A stretch of DNA of 64,000 nt, taken from Ramlibacter ginsenosidimutans. GTDB lineage: Bacteria; Pseudomonadota; Gammaproteobacteria; Burkholderiales; Burkholderiaceae_C. The translations under genes were made by a program, and so were the position numbers. The notes beneath the pieces were generated by a model, which searched no databases, was not told the origin of the DNA, and was given only the letters and a program-made list of their open reading frames with translations. Of the stretch, positions 44,374 through 52,065 are shown in pieces. Positions within the stretch are counted from its first letter, which is position 1; each line of letters begins with the position of its first letter. The stretch lies in the NCBI RefSeq assembly GCF_042678185.1, contig NZ_JBHUDQ010000022.1. The stretch is one strand, 5' to 3'.

Positions 44374-46376
44374 TCGTCCTGCGTAACGTCACCTTGCGCC
44401 GCGGCGCCAAGGTGCTGCTCGATGGCGTGTCCGCCACCATCAATCCCGGCGAGAAGGTCGGCCTGGTCGGGCGCAATGGCGCCGGCAAGTCCACGCTGTT
44501 CGCGCTCCTCGCCGGCAGCCTGCACGAGGACGGCGGCGACTTCTCCCTGCCCGCGCAGTGGCAGCTGGCGCAGGTCGCGCAGCACATGCCCGAGACCGAC
44601 GAGCCGGCCACCGACTTCGTGCTGGGCGGCGACGTCCGGCTGATGGCCCTGCGCGAACAGCTCGCGCAGGCCGAACGCAGCGGCGACGGCATGGCGATCG
44701 CCCATGCCCACTCCGACATGGCCGATGCCGGCGAACACGACGCCGTCCCGCGCGCGCAGGCCCTGATCCTGGGCCTGGGCTTCCGGCCCGAGGAACTGGA
44801 GCGGCCGGTCAACAGCTTCTCCGGCGGCTGGCGCATGCGGCTGCAACTGGCACGCGCCCTCATGTGCCCATCGGACTTGCTGCTGCTGGACGAGCCGACC
44901 AACCACCTGGACCTCGACGCCCTGGTCTGGCTGGAAGGCTGGCTGCAACGCTATGCCGGCACCATGGTGGTGATCAGCCACGACCGCGAGTTCCTCGACG
45001 CCGTCACCGATGTCACGCTGCACATCGAGAACCAGAGGCTCACCCGCTACGGCAGCAACTACAGCGGCTTCGAGCTGCTGCGCGCGCAGCAGATGGAGCA
45101 GCAGCAGGCGGCCTTCTCGAAGCAGAAGGAAAAGATCGCGCACCTGCAGAAATTCATCGACCGCTTCAAGGCCAAGGCCAGCAAGGCCAGGCAGGCGCAA
45201 AGCCGCGTGAAGGCGCTGGAGCGCATGGAGAAGATCGCGCCGCTGCTGGCCGACGCCGAGTTCACCTTCGAGTTCAAGGAACCGGCGAACCTGCCCAACC
45301 CGATGCTGGCGATCACGGATGCGTCCTTCGGGTATGCCGGCGATGGCGAAGACGACGCAGCGGCGCAACCCAAGGTCATCCTGCGCAACGTCAACCGCTC
45401 CGTGCTGGCGGGGCAGCGCATCGGCATCCTGGGCGCGAACGGCCAGGGCAAGTCGACGCTGGTGAAGACCATCGCACGCACCATGCGGCCCCTGGCCGGG
45501 AAGATCACCGAAGGCAAGGGTCTCGCGATCGGCTACTTCGCGCAGCAGGAGCTGGACGTGCTGCGCCCGCAGGACACGCCGCTGGAGCACATGACACGGC
45601 TCGCGCGCGAGCTCGGCTCGTCGCCGGCGCGGCCCGACCGCGAGCAGGACTTGCGCAACTTCCTCGGCCAGTTCCTGTTCAACGGCGACATGGTGAAGCA
45701 GTCGGTCGGCTCCATGAGCGGCGGCGAGAAAGCGAGGCTGGTGCTGGCCATGATCGTGTGGCAGCGCCCCAACCTGCTGTTGCTGGACGAGCCGACCAAC
45801 CATCTGGACCTGGCCACGCGCGAGGCGCTGGCGATGGCCCTCAACGAATTCGAAGGCACGGTCATGCTGGTCAGCCACGACCGCGCGCTGCTGCGTTCGG
45901 TGTGCGACGAGTTCTGGCTGGTGGGCCGCGGCGGCATCGCGCCTTTCGACGGCGACCTGGACGACTACCAGAAGTACCTGCTGGAAGAAGCCCGCCGTAT
46001 TCGCGACGAAGCCAGGACCCGCGGCAAGGCGGCCGCGGCCGCACCCGCTCGGGCGCCTGCGGCCCCCGCGCCAGCGGCGGAGCCCTTGCGTGGCAACGCG
46101 CAGGAGCAGCGCCAGCTCGGGGCGCAGCAACGCCAGCAGCTCGCGAGCCGCCTGAAGCCGCTGAAGAAGGAGCGCGACGCCGCCGAAGCGCGCATCGCCG
46201 CGCTCGAGACCGAGAAGGCGCAGCTGGAAGGCCGGCTCGCCACCTCGCTCACGCCGGCCGACATCGCCGAAGGCGGCCGCCGGCTGAAGGCCGTGGCCGA
46301 GGAGCTGGAGCAGCTGGAAGAGCGTTGGCTGGCGCTCTCGGGCGAAATCGAGGCGGCGGAATCCGCCCCGGGCTGA
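44370..46376 (+). CDS. ABC-F family ATPase (YheS-like)
   Basis: Soluble double ABC protein acting on ribosomes, 668 residues with no membrane segments. Domain 1: Walker A GRNGAGKST (about 33-41), signature FSGGWRMRLQLARAL, Walker B LLLLDEPTNHLD. A linker of about 80 residues rich in Lys/Gln/Ala (KASKARQAQSRVKALERM) is the P-site tRNA interaction motif. Domain 2: GANGQGKST, MSGGEKARLVLAM, LLLDEPTNHLD. The C-terminal tail (about 550-668) is Ala/Pro then coiled coil, as in YheS/Uup-type proteins. Its start overlaps the prmB stop. Confidence 0.92.
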   Translation: MIVLRNVTLRRGAKVLLDGVSATINPGEKVGLVGRNGAGKSTLFALLAGSLHEDGGDFSLPAQWQLAQVAQHMPETDEPATDFVLGGDVRLMALREQLAQAERSGDGMAIAHAHSDMADAGEHDAVPRAQALILGLGFRPEELERPVNSFSGGWRMRLQLARALMCPSDLLLLDEPTNHLDLDALVWLEGWLQRYAGTMVVISHDREFLDAVTDVTLHIENQRLTRYGSNYSGFELLRAQQMEQQQAAFSKQKEKIAHLQKFIDRFKAKASKARQAQSRVKALERMEKIAPLLADAEFTFEFKEPANLPNPMLAITDASFGYAGDGEDDAAAQPKVILRNVNRSVLAGQRIGILGANGQGKSTLVKTIARTMRPLAGKITEGKGLAIGYFAQQELDVLRPQDTPLEHMTRLARELGSSPARPDREQDLRNFLGQFLFNGDMVKQSVGSMSGGEKARLVLAMIVWQRPNLLLLDEPTNHLDLATREALAMALNEFEGTVMLVSHDRALLRSVCDEFWLVGRGGIAPFDGDLDDYQKYLLEEARRIRDEARTRGKAAAAAPARAPAAPAPAAEPLRGNAQEQRQLGAQQRQQLASRLKPLKKERDAAEARIAALETEKAQLEGRLATSLTPADIAEGGRRLKAVAEELEQLEERWLALSGEIEAAESAPG

Positions 46377-46412
46377 CTTGTGCCGCTGCGTGTGCGGCCT
46401 CATCCTTGCAGG

Positions 46413-46919
46413 ATGAACAGCTCCCTTCCGTTCGATGACCCCGCGCTCGCGGCCGCGGCCGTGCGCGCCCGCCGTCTCCTGAACCGCCGCGCTATGGTGG
46501 GGGCGGCGGCCAGCGTCGTGCCGGTTCCGGGCCTCGACTGGCTGGTCGATGCCGCCCTGCTCTCGCGGCTGATCCCCGCCATCAGCGCCGAATTCGGGCT
46601 CAGCGCCGAACAGGTCGAGTGCCTGCCCCAGCGCAAGCGCGACCAGGTCGCGCAGGCCGTGGAAGTCGTCGGTTCGATGGTCATCGGCAAGTTCATCACG
46701 AAGGACCTCGTGATCCGCGCCTCGGCCGCGGTGGGGCGCAGGATGGCCATCGGCCGTGCCGCCCGCTTCGTTCCGCTCGCGGGCCAGGCGCTGTCGGCGG
46801 CGATCGGCTACATGGCGATCCGCTACCTCGGAGAGCAGCACATCCGCGACTGCATGCAGGTCTGCCGCCAGGCGGGACTGCGGCTGCCGTCCTCCGAGCC
46901 GGCGCCCCTGCTGCACTGA
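46413..46919 (+). CDS. Conserved hypothetical protein (DUF697-like, membrane associated)
   Basis: A 168-residue protein with patterns VPVPGLDWLVDAALL (about 37-51) and RFVPLAGQALSAAIGYMAIRYLGEQHIRDC (in parts), two hydrophobic regions of the type seen in DUF697 proteins that go with GTPases. No GTPase is nearby. The ATG at 46413 is preferred; a GTG/ATG-type extension to 46380 lacks conserved features. There is no strong ribosome site. It follows the ABC-F gene on the same strand; a hairpin repeat follows it. Function unknown. Confidence 0.65.
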   Translation: MNSSLPFDDPALAAAAVRARRLLNRRAMVGAAASVVPVPGLDWLVDAALLSRLIPAISAEFGLSAEQVECLPQRKRDQVAQAVEVVGSMVIGKFITKDLVIRASAAVGRRMAIGRAARFVPLAGQALSAAIGYMAIRYLGEQHIRDCMQVCRQAGLRLPSSEPAPLLH

Positions 46920-46948
46920 GTGCGCGCTGGGCTATCCGGCGCAAAAGG

Positions 46949-47088
46949 CAAACGACCAATATCCGGACGCAGAGGACGCAAGGTTACGCAGAGGACGCAA
47001 AAGGACAGCCATTCAGGAATGTCTTTTTCATTCCGGAATGGCTTTCTTGCGAGCTTTGGCTGTTTCCTTTTGCGGCTTCTGCGTCCGG
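46949..47088. repeat. Long hairpin repeat with GCAGAGGACGCA units, copy 3
   Basis: It lies in the 202-base gap after the hypothetical gene. Left arm CCGGACGCAGAGGACGCAAG, GTTACGCAGAGG and CCATTCAGGAATG; right arm CATTCCGGAATGG and, inverted at the end, CCGGACGCAGAAGCCGC. The centre is a tight hairpin (CATTC/GAATG). The flank AAACGACCAATA before the left arm matches, inverted, the flank after copy 2, so copies 2 and 3 are related units in opposite orientation. Confidence 0.85.
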
Positions 47089-47121
47089 CAGTCCGCTCCC
47101 GCCTTCGGCTCCCGCCGTCGT

Positions 47122-47511
47122 TCAGCCGCCGTTGCGCCGTGCGATCAGGCCGTCCAGCGTGCGCGCGAGCGCCTGCGGATCGACCGGGCTCAGCATGTAG
47201 TCGTCCGCGCCCGCGTGTTCCGCCATGGCCTGGTGGTGGCGCGTGATGTAGACGGCGGAGACGTGGACGACGGGCAGCTTGGCGGTCGCGGCTTCGGAGC
47301 GGATGCGGCGGCAGACTTCCACGCCGGAAATGTCGGGGAGGTTCACGTCGAGCACGACGGCGGCAGCTTGCGGCGCGAGCTGCAGCGCCTCCTCGCCCGT
47401 GGCGGCTTCCAGCGTGGCGAAGCCCTGCGCGCGCAGGCCGCGCGCGATGGCATAGCGCTGCGCGTCGTAGTCGTCGACGACGAGGACGGTGTACGCGCTT
47501 CGCTGCAACAT
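47122..47511 (-). CDS. Single-domain response regulator lacking the conserved lysine
   Basis: A 129-residue receiver domain with no output domain. Acidic pair D13-D14 (LVVDDYD), phospho-acceptor D55 (VVLDVNLPDISG), and a Ser (S85, VHVSA) at the switch Thr/Ser place. The conserved Lys before Pro is replaced: GADDYMLSPVDP has Ser108 where K is expected. This predicts weak or altered phosphorylation. No kinase is adjacent. The ATG at 47511 has a weak ribosome site. It could act as a phosphate sink, adaptor or remnant. Confidence 0.85.
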   Translation of the reverse strand: MLQRSAYTVLVVDDYDAQRYAIARGLRAQGFATLEAATGEEALQLAPQAAAVVLDVNLPDISGVEVCRRIRSEAATAKLPVVHVSAVYITRHHQAMAEHAGADDYMLSPVDPQALARTLDGLIARRNGG

Positions 47512-47574
47512 CGGCAACTGCGGATCGTGCGATCCCGCGGCGCCGCGAGGGCCAGCACAGCAGGGAAGTCCCAG

Positions 47575-47602
47575 AAAAAAGCCTGCGCCGTGGAGCGCAG
47601 GC
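47575..47602 (-). terminator. Rho-independent terminator of tRNA-Lys
   Basis: On the minus strand GCCTGCGC and GCGCAGGC form an 8-pair stem around a 6-base loop, followed by six T (47575-47580). It starts 11 bases after the tRNA end. Confidence 0.92.
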
Positions 47603-47612
47603 CGGTGTCGGG

Positions 47613-47688
47613 TGGTAGGACGTGCAGGATTCGAACCTGCGACCAACGGATTAAAAGTCCGCTGCTCTACCAACTGAGCTAACGTCCC
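47613..47688 (-). tRNA. tRNA-Lys (anticodon TTT)
   Basis: A 76-base cloverleaf on the minus strand, with GGGACGT/ACGTCCT acceptor arms (one G-U pair), D-arm TTAGCTCAGTTGGTAGAGC, anticodon loop CTTTTAA giving anticodon TTT, and GGTTCGAATCC T-arm. The CCA end is encoded (47613-47615). It reads Lys codons AAA and AAG. Confidence 0.97.
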
Positions 47689-47729
47689 GACCGGTTCTCG
47701 CTGCCGTTGTGCAGCAGCAAAGCCCGCGA

Positions 47730-48521
47730 TTATAGCGTGGGCGAAACCGGATTTCCGCGGGTTGCGATGCGATCGAGCACCCAACCCGCGGCGCACTGCC
47801 CGAAGGTTGCGGTGACGCTGACGACGGAGCCGTAGCCGTGGCAGTTGAGCGAGCCGTCGCCTTCGATCGCGCACGAGGGGTCGGGCGGCGCCACTGCTTC
47901 GCGGCTGAACACGCAGGGAACGCCGATGCGCTTGCCCTCGCGCGGGGCGCCGTGGAACTTGCGCAGCCGGTAGCGCAACTGGGCGAGCAGCGGGTCGTGC
48001 GTCGTGCGCGAGAGATCGTCGATGTCGACGAGGTGGGCCAGCCGCTTGCCGCCGGCCGCCCCGCAGGCGATGAACATCGCCTTGGTCTCGCGCGCCCAGG
48101 CCGCCAGCGCCGTCTTGGCCTGCAGTTCGTCGCACGCGTCGATCACCGCATCGGCACCGGCAGGCAGCAGCGCGGGCCAGTTGTCCGGCTCGACGAACTC
48201 CTCCACCGCGGCAACGCGGCAGCCGGGATGGATCTGCGCGATGCGCTCGCGCATGGCCAGCACCTTGGCCTGCCCCAGCGTGCTGTCCAGGGCATGCACC
48301 TGGCGGTTGATGTTGGATTCCGCGACGTGGTCGAGGTCGATGAGCGTGAGCGCACCGACGCCGCTGCGCGCCAGCGCCTCCGCGGCCCAGGAGCCGACGC
48401 CGCCGATGCCGACCACGACCACGTGCGCCCGCCGGATGGCCGCAGCGCCGTCTACGCCGTACAGGCGCTCCAGGCCGCCGAAGCGCCGCTGCAGGTCCGC
48501 GGCCTCGTCGAGATGCGTCAT
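47730..48521 (-). CDS. tcdA: tRNA threonylcarbamoyladenosine dehydratase TcdA (CsdL)
   Basis: ATP-dependent E1-like enzyme that cyclises t6A37 in ANN-decoding tRNAs. The 263-residue protein has the dinucleotide/ATP motif VVVVGIGGVGSWAAEALARSG (in two parts: VVVVGIGGVGSW and AAEALARSG), LIDLDHVAESNINRQ typical of E1 folds, and the conserved Cys-rich C-terminal region CHGYGSVVSVTATFGQ. It lies next to tRNA-Lys (UUU), one of the tRNAs carrying t6A in bacteria; this is probably chance but fitting. ATG at 48521. Confidence 0.93.
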   Translation of the reverse strand: MTHLDEAADLQRRFGGLERLYGVDGAAAIRRAHVVVVGIGGVGSWAAEALARSGVGALTLIDLDHVAESNINRQVHALDSTLGQAKVLAMRERIAQIHPGCRVAAVEEFVEPDNWPALLPAGADAVIDACDELQAKTALAAWARETKAMFIACGAAGGKRLAHLVDIDDLSRTTHDPLLAQLRYRLRKFHGAPREGKRIGVPCVFSREAVAPPDPSCAIEGDGSLNCHGYGSVVSVTATFGQCAAGWVLDRIATRGNPVSPTL

Positions 48522-48540
48522 GCGCGCAGCGCGCGGGCGC

Positions 48541-49314
48541 TCAGCGCAGGCGCGCGAGGCGCTCGCGCGCGGCGGCCGCGGCTTCGGACTGCGGGTAGGC
48601 CTTCACGAGGTCGTCCAGCGTGCGGCGCGCGCTGGCGTTGTCCTTCAGCTCGATCTGGCAGTTGGCGATGGAGAGCACCGCCTCGGGCGCGCGCGGATGG
48701 TCCGGCGCCTGCTGCAGCAGGGCGCGGAAGTTCGCGATGGCGCCCTTGTAGTCGCGGTTGGCGTACTGCGCATTGCCCAGCCAGAACAGCGCGGTGGGAC
48801 GGTAGCCGCTCGCCGGGTACTTGCGCACGAAGTCGGCAAAGGCCGTCTGCGCGCCGGCGAAGTCGCCGCGCCGGAACGCGCCGAGCGCGCCTTCGAACGC
48901 CGCCTGCTCCGCCGGGTCGGCGGTGAAGTCGCGGCCGTCCACGTTCACCTTCACCGGCTCGAACTTGCGCAGGCGATCGTCGACCGCCTGCTGCACGTCC
49001 TTCTGCTGCTTCTGCAAGTCGGAGAGATCGCGCACCATCTGCTCGTTGGAGCCGCGCAGCCGGGCGATCTCGGACTTCAGCGCCTCGATCTGGTTCTGCA
49101 GGTCCAGCAGGCTGCGGCGCAGGCTGGCGTTGTCGTCGCTCGCGCGCCGCAGTTCGTCGACCGTCGCCTGCCGCTGCTGGTCCACCTTCTGGCGCAGGTC
49201 CAGGATGGCGCGGCGGGCCTCGTCGTCCTCGAACAGCGCCGCATGCGCGGACGCCGTGAAGAGCGAAGCGGCGGTGAACGCGGCCGCCAGCGCGGTGCGG
49301 TGCAGGCGGTTCAT
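48541..49314 (-). CDS. cpoB: Tol-Pal system protein CpoB (YbgF)
   Basis: Periplasmic protein coordinating peptidoglycan synthesis with outer membrane constriction. 257 residues: signal peptide (to SAHAAL), a trimerising coiled coil (about 30-105, ILDLRQKVDQQRQATVDELR onward), and C-terminal TPR repeats (about 130-255: FEGALGAFRRGDFAGAQTAF, PTALFWLGNAQYANRDYKGA, AVLSIANCQIELKDNASARR). The ATG at 49314 overlaps the pal stop; part of tolB-pal-cpoB. Confidence 0.94.
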   Translation of the reverse strand: MNRLHRTALAAAFTAASLFTASAHAALFEDDEARRAILDLRQKVDQQRQATVDELRRASDDNASLRRSLLDLQNQIEALKSEIARLRGSNEQMVRDLSDLQKQQKDVQQAVDDRLRKFEPVKVNVDGRDFTADPAEQAAFEGALGAFRRGDFAGAQTAFADFVRKYPASGYRPTALFWLGNAQYANRDYKGAIANFRALLQQAPDHPRAPEAVLSIANCQIELKDNASARRTLDDLVKAYPQSEAAAAARERLARLR

Positions 49315-49841
49315 CGGTAGGCGATCTCGGCCCGGCGGTTCTGGGCCCAGGCCGACTCGTCGTGGCCCTCGGCCACCGGCTTTTCCTTGCCGAAGCTCAC
49401 GGCCTCGACCTGCGAGTCGGGCACGCCCAGCAATTCCAGCGCCTGGCGCACGGCTTCGGCGCGGCGCTGGCCGAGCGCGAGGTTGTATTCGCTGCCGCCG
49501 CGCTCGTCGGTGTTGCCTTCGACCACGACATGGCGCTTCGGGTTCTGCTTCAGGAAACGCGCGTGCGCCTCGACCAGCGACTGGAACTCCGGCTTGATCG
49601 TGTTGCTGTCGTAATCGAAGTAGATGATGCGCGCCACGTTGGCGGGGCCGGCCTTGGTCGCCGCCGTATCGTCGACGGTCACGGGCTGGACCTGGCTCTG
49701 GCCGCCGCCACCGGGGGTGCCACCCGGGGTCGTGGCCGTGCCACTGCGGGATTCGACGGGCACGTCGTCGAGCTTCACGCCGCTCGCGCACCCCGCGAGT
49801 GCGGCGGCGAGGACGACGGCAAGAAGTGCAGACTGCTTCAT
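49311..49841 (-). CDS. pal: Peptidoglycan-associated lipoprotein Pal
   Basis: Outer membrane lipoprotein that binds peptidoglycan (OmpA-C domain) and TolB. Start ATG at 49841 gives a lipoprotein signal MKQSALLAVVLAAALAGC with the lipid-bearing Cys; an ATG at 49868 overlaps the tolB stop and would add 9 residues, so it may be used for coupling. A Gly/Thr-rich linker precedes the OmpA-like domain (about 70-175): IIYFDYDSNTIKPEF, VVVEGNTDERGGSEYNLALG and AQNRRAEIAYR. Length 176 residues. Confidence 0.94.
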   Translation of the reverse strand: MKQSALLAVVLAAALAGCASGVKLDDVPVESRSGTATTPGGTPGGGGQSQVQPVTVDDTAATKAGPANVARIIYFDYDSNTIKPEFQSLVEAHARFLKQNPKRHVVVEGNTDERGGSEYNLALGQRRAEAVRQALELLGVPDSQVEAVSFGKEKPVAEGHDESAWAQNRRAEIAYR

Positions 49842-49864
49842 TCCTAGCTTCTCCAGAAAGTTGT

Positions 49865-51154
49865 TCATCGCTGAAAGGGGCCCCAATCGGGTTCGCGGAT
49901 ATCGCCGCCCTTGCCGGGCAGGCGCGCCTTGATCTTGCCGTCGAGGGTGGTGGTCATCAGGGCCTCCGCGGACCCTTGCCGGGTCGCGTAGATGATGAGC
50001 CGCCCATTGGGCGCAAAGCTCGGGCTCTCGTCGGTCGTCGTGTCCGTGACGGACTGGACGTTGCCGGTGGCGAGTTCCATCACCTGCAGCTTGAAGGCGC
50101 CGCTGACGCGGGAAATGTAGGCGAGCCACCTGCCGTCCGAACTGAGGGCCGGGGAAATGTTGTAAGTCCCGGTAAAGGTGACGCGCTGCGCCTCGCCGCC
50201 ATTGGCAGGCATGCGGTAGATCTGCGGAGCGCCGCCGCGATCGCTTACGAAATAGATGCTGCGGCCATCGGCCGAGTACAGCGGCTCGGTGTCGATGCCG
50301 CTGGACTGCGTGAGCCGGCGCGCCTCGCCGCCGGTGGCGGAGATCGTGTAGAGCTGCGAGCCGCCGTCGCGGGTGAGCGTGACCGCGAGCGTGCGGCCGT
50401 CGGGCGACCAGGCGGGCGCGCTGTTGGAGCCGCGGAAATTGGCGATCAGCCGCCGGGTGCCGTTCGCGATGTCGTGCACGTACACCACGGGCTTGCGCGA
50501 CTCGAAGGAGACGTACGCCAGCTGCTTGCCGTTGGGCGACCACGCGGGCGAGATGATGGGCTCGGTGCTCGAGAGCGCCGACTGCGCGTTCTCGCCGTCG
50601 GCATCCGCCACCCACAGGTTGAAGCGGTTGCCCGCCTTGGTCACGTAGGCGATGCGCGTGGAGAACACGCCCTTCGTGCCCGTGAGCTTCTCGTAGATCA
50701 TGTCGGCGATGCGGTGCGCGGCAAGCCGCAGGTCCGCCGCCACCACCACGAAGCCCCCTTGCGCGAGCTCCTGGCCGCGCACGACGTCCCAGAGCCGGAA
50801 GCGCACGTCGTAGCGGCCGTCGGCCAGCCGCGTGGCGCTGCCCACCGCCAGCGAGTCGGCGCTCTTCTGCCGCCACGGCCCCAGGTCGGGCCGGCTCGTC
50901 TCGTCGAGCGTCGGCGCGCCCGCAGTATCAACGGCGCGGAACTGGCCGCTGCGCTCCAGGTCGGCCTGCACGATGGCACCGATCTTCTGAGGCGCCTCGG
51001 CGTCCCCGCGGAAGGGAACGATGGCGATAGGGAGCTGCGTCAGCCCGACGCCGGTCACCTCCACGCGGAACTGCGCAAGCGCCGGGCCCGCACCCGCGAG
51101 GGCGCCCAGCGCGGCAACGAGCTCACGGCGTCGCCACGGTCTCAAGACATGCAT
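49865..51154 (-). CDS. tolB: Tol-Pal system beta-propeller protein TolB
   Basis: Periplasmic component that links Pal and the Tol inner-membrane complex. A signal peptide of about 27 residues ends GPALAQF; residues to about 170 form the N-terminal alpha/beta domain (LPIAIVPFRGDAEAPQKIG), then a six-bladed beta-propeller with repeats such as PAWSPNGKQLAYVSFESRKP, PAWSPDGRTLAVTLTRDGGS, PSFAPNGRLIIYATR. At 429 residues it is full length. AAGGAG precedes the ATG by 10 bases. tolQRA lie outside the window or elsewhere. Confidence 0.96.
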   Translation of the reverse strand: MHVLRPWRRRELVAALGALAGAGPALAQFRVEVTGVGLTQLPIAIVPFRGDAEAPQKIGAIVQADLERSGQFRAVDTAGAPTLDETSRPDLGPWRQKSADSLAVGSATRLADGRYDVRFRLWDVVRGQELAQGGFVVVAADLRLAAHRIADMIYEKLTGTKGVFSTRIAYVTKAGNRFNLWVADADGENAQSALSSTEPIISPAWSPNGKQLAYVSFESRKPVVYVHDIANGTRRLIANFRGSNSAPAWSPDGRTLAVTLTRDGGSQLYTISATGGEARRLTQSSGIDTEPLYSADGRSIYFVSDRGGAPQIYRMPANGGEAQRVTFTGTYNISPALSSDGRWLAYISRVSGAFKLQVMELATGNVQSVTDTTTDESPSFAPNGRLIIYATRQGSAEALMTTTLDGKIKARLPGKGGDIREPDWGPFQR

Positions 51155-51211
51155 TCTCTGGATTCTCCTTGTGCTTCCTGCGGTTCAACGCGCGGCAAAT
51201 GGTTCCCGTGG

Positions 51212-51985
51212 TCAGGGTCGGCCCGGACCCGACGCGCCGGAGTCGCGTTGCAGCAACCATAACTTCATGTACCGGTAGTAGGTGCCCTCGGCGTTGGAGA
51301 TCGCCAACGCGAATCCCAGCCGCCCGTCCAGGAACCCGAGCTTCAGCACATAGGTGCGCAGGAAGGCCCAGGTACCGTGTCCGAGGGCCTTCGCCAGCGA
51401 TCCCTTCACGCCCCGCCGCATCAGCGCCAGCGCGCCGGCCGTGGAATAACGGTCGAGCTTCGCGAGCACCGACTCGAAATGCGGCATGCTGTCGTGCAAC
51501 AGGTCGCCCTCCAGCCGCCCGACCGGTCCCTGCGTCACCACGCGTTCGTGCACCAGGTCCTCCGAGAAACGGGCCGCCCCGCGGCGGAACAGGCGCACCA
51601 CGCGGTCCGGATACCACCCGGAATGCGCCATGTACTGGCCGCAGTAGCTGGAACGGCGATGGATCTCGTACGCATCGTATTTGCCCGAATGTATCGCACT
51701 CCGCAGGCTGGCCGCCAGTTCGGCCGTCACCTGTTCGTCCGCGTCGATCGAAAAGATCCAGTCGCCGGTCGCTGCATCGAGGGCGCGGTTCTTCTGCGGC
51801 CCGAATCCGGGCCAGTCCGCCGGCTGCAGGACGCGGGCCCCGGCCGCGCGCGCGGCTTCGACGGTGCCGTCGGTGCTGCCCGAATCGACCACCACGATTT
51901 CATCGGCGAAGCCCACCGAGCGCAGGCAGGCGCCGATGTTGCGGATCTCGTTGCGGGTGATGAGGACGACGGACAGGCGTGGCAT
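51212..51985 (-). CDS. Glycosyltransferase family 2 (LPS core type, WaaE/KdtX-like)
   Basis: Cytoplasmic GT-A enzyme of 257 residues. The nucleotide-sugar domain opens RLSVVLITRNEIRNIGACL, EIVVVDSGSTDGTVE, and the metal site is FSIDADEQVT (DxD-type). The middle AYEIHRRSSYCGQYMAHSGW and DRVVRLFRRGAARFSEDLVH match the WaaE/KdtX branch, which adds a glucose or heptose to LPS core. Donor and acceptor are not predictable. It is divergent from the MsbA-like exporter, with a CATAAT element between, and close to the LPS genes at 53861-58497. Confidence 0.88.
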   Translation of the reverse strand: MPRLSVVLITRNEIRNIGACLRSVGFADEIVVVDSGSTDGTVEAARAAGARVLQPADWPGFGPQKNRALDAATGDWIFSIDADEQVTAELAASLRSAIHSGKYDAYEIHRRSSYCGQYMAHSGWYPDRVVRLFRRGAARFSEDLVHERVVTQGPVGRLEGDLLHDSMPHFESVLAKLDRYSTAGALALMRRGVKGSLAKALGHGTWAFLRTYVLKLGFLDGRLGFALAISNAEGTYYRYMKLWLLQRDSGASGPGRP

Positions 51986-52020
51986 GGGACGGCGCCGCCG
52001 GGCAGCCCGGCCGCGCACGG

Positions 52021-52026
52021 CATAAT
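52021..52026 (+). promoter_or_regulatory. Candidate -10 element (CATAAT) upstream of the MsbA-like gene
   Basis: CATAAT lies 39 bases before the GTG at 52066, in the divergent gap with the GT2 gene, giving a leader of about 32 bases with GGGA before the start. Confidence 0.35.
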
Positions 52027-52065
52027 CGCGGCTTCATTATTGCACCCCGCTTGGGACCGAATCCT

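Noticed and set aside
44097..46916. A 939-residue minus-strand frame opposite the ABC-F gene
   Set aside because: No motifs; the plus-strand ABC-F protein has both Walker sets and signatures.
47489..47677. A small plus-strand frame over tRNA-Lys ending AGFEPATNGLKVRC
   Set aside because: This is the well-known false peptide produced by reading tRNA antisense.
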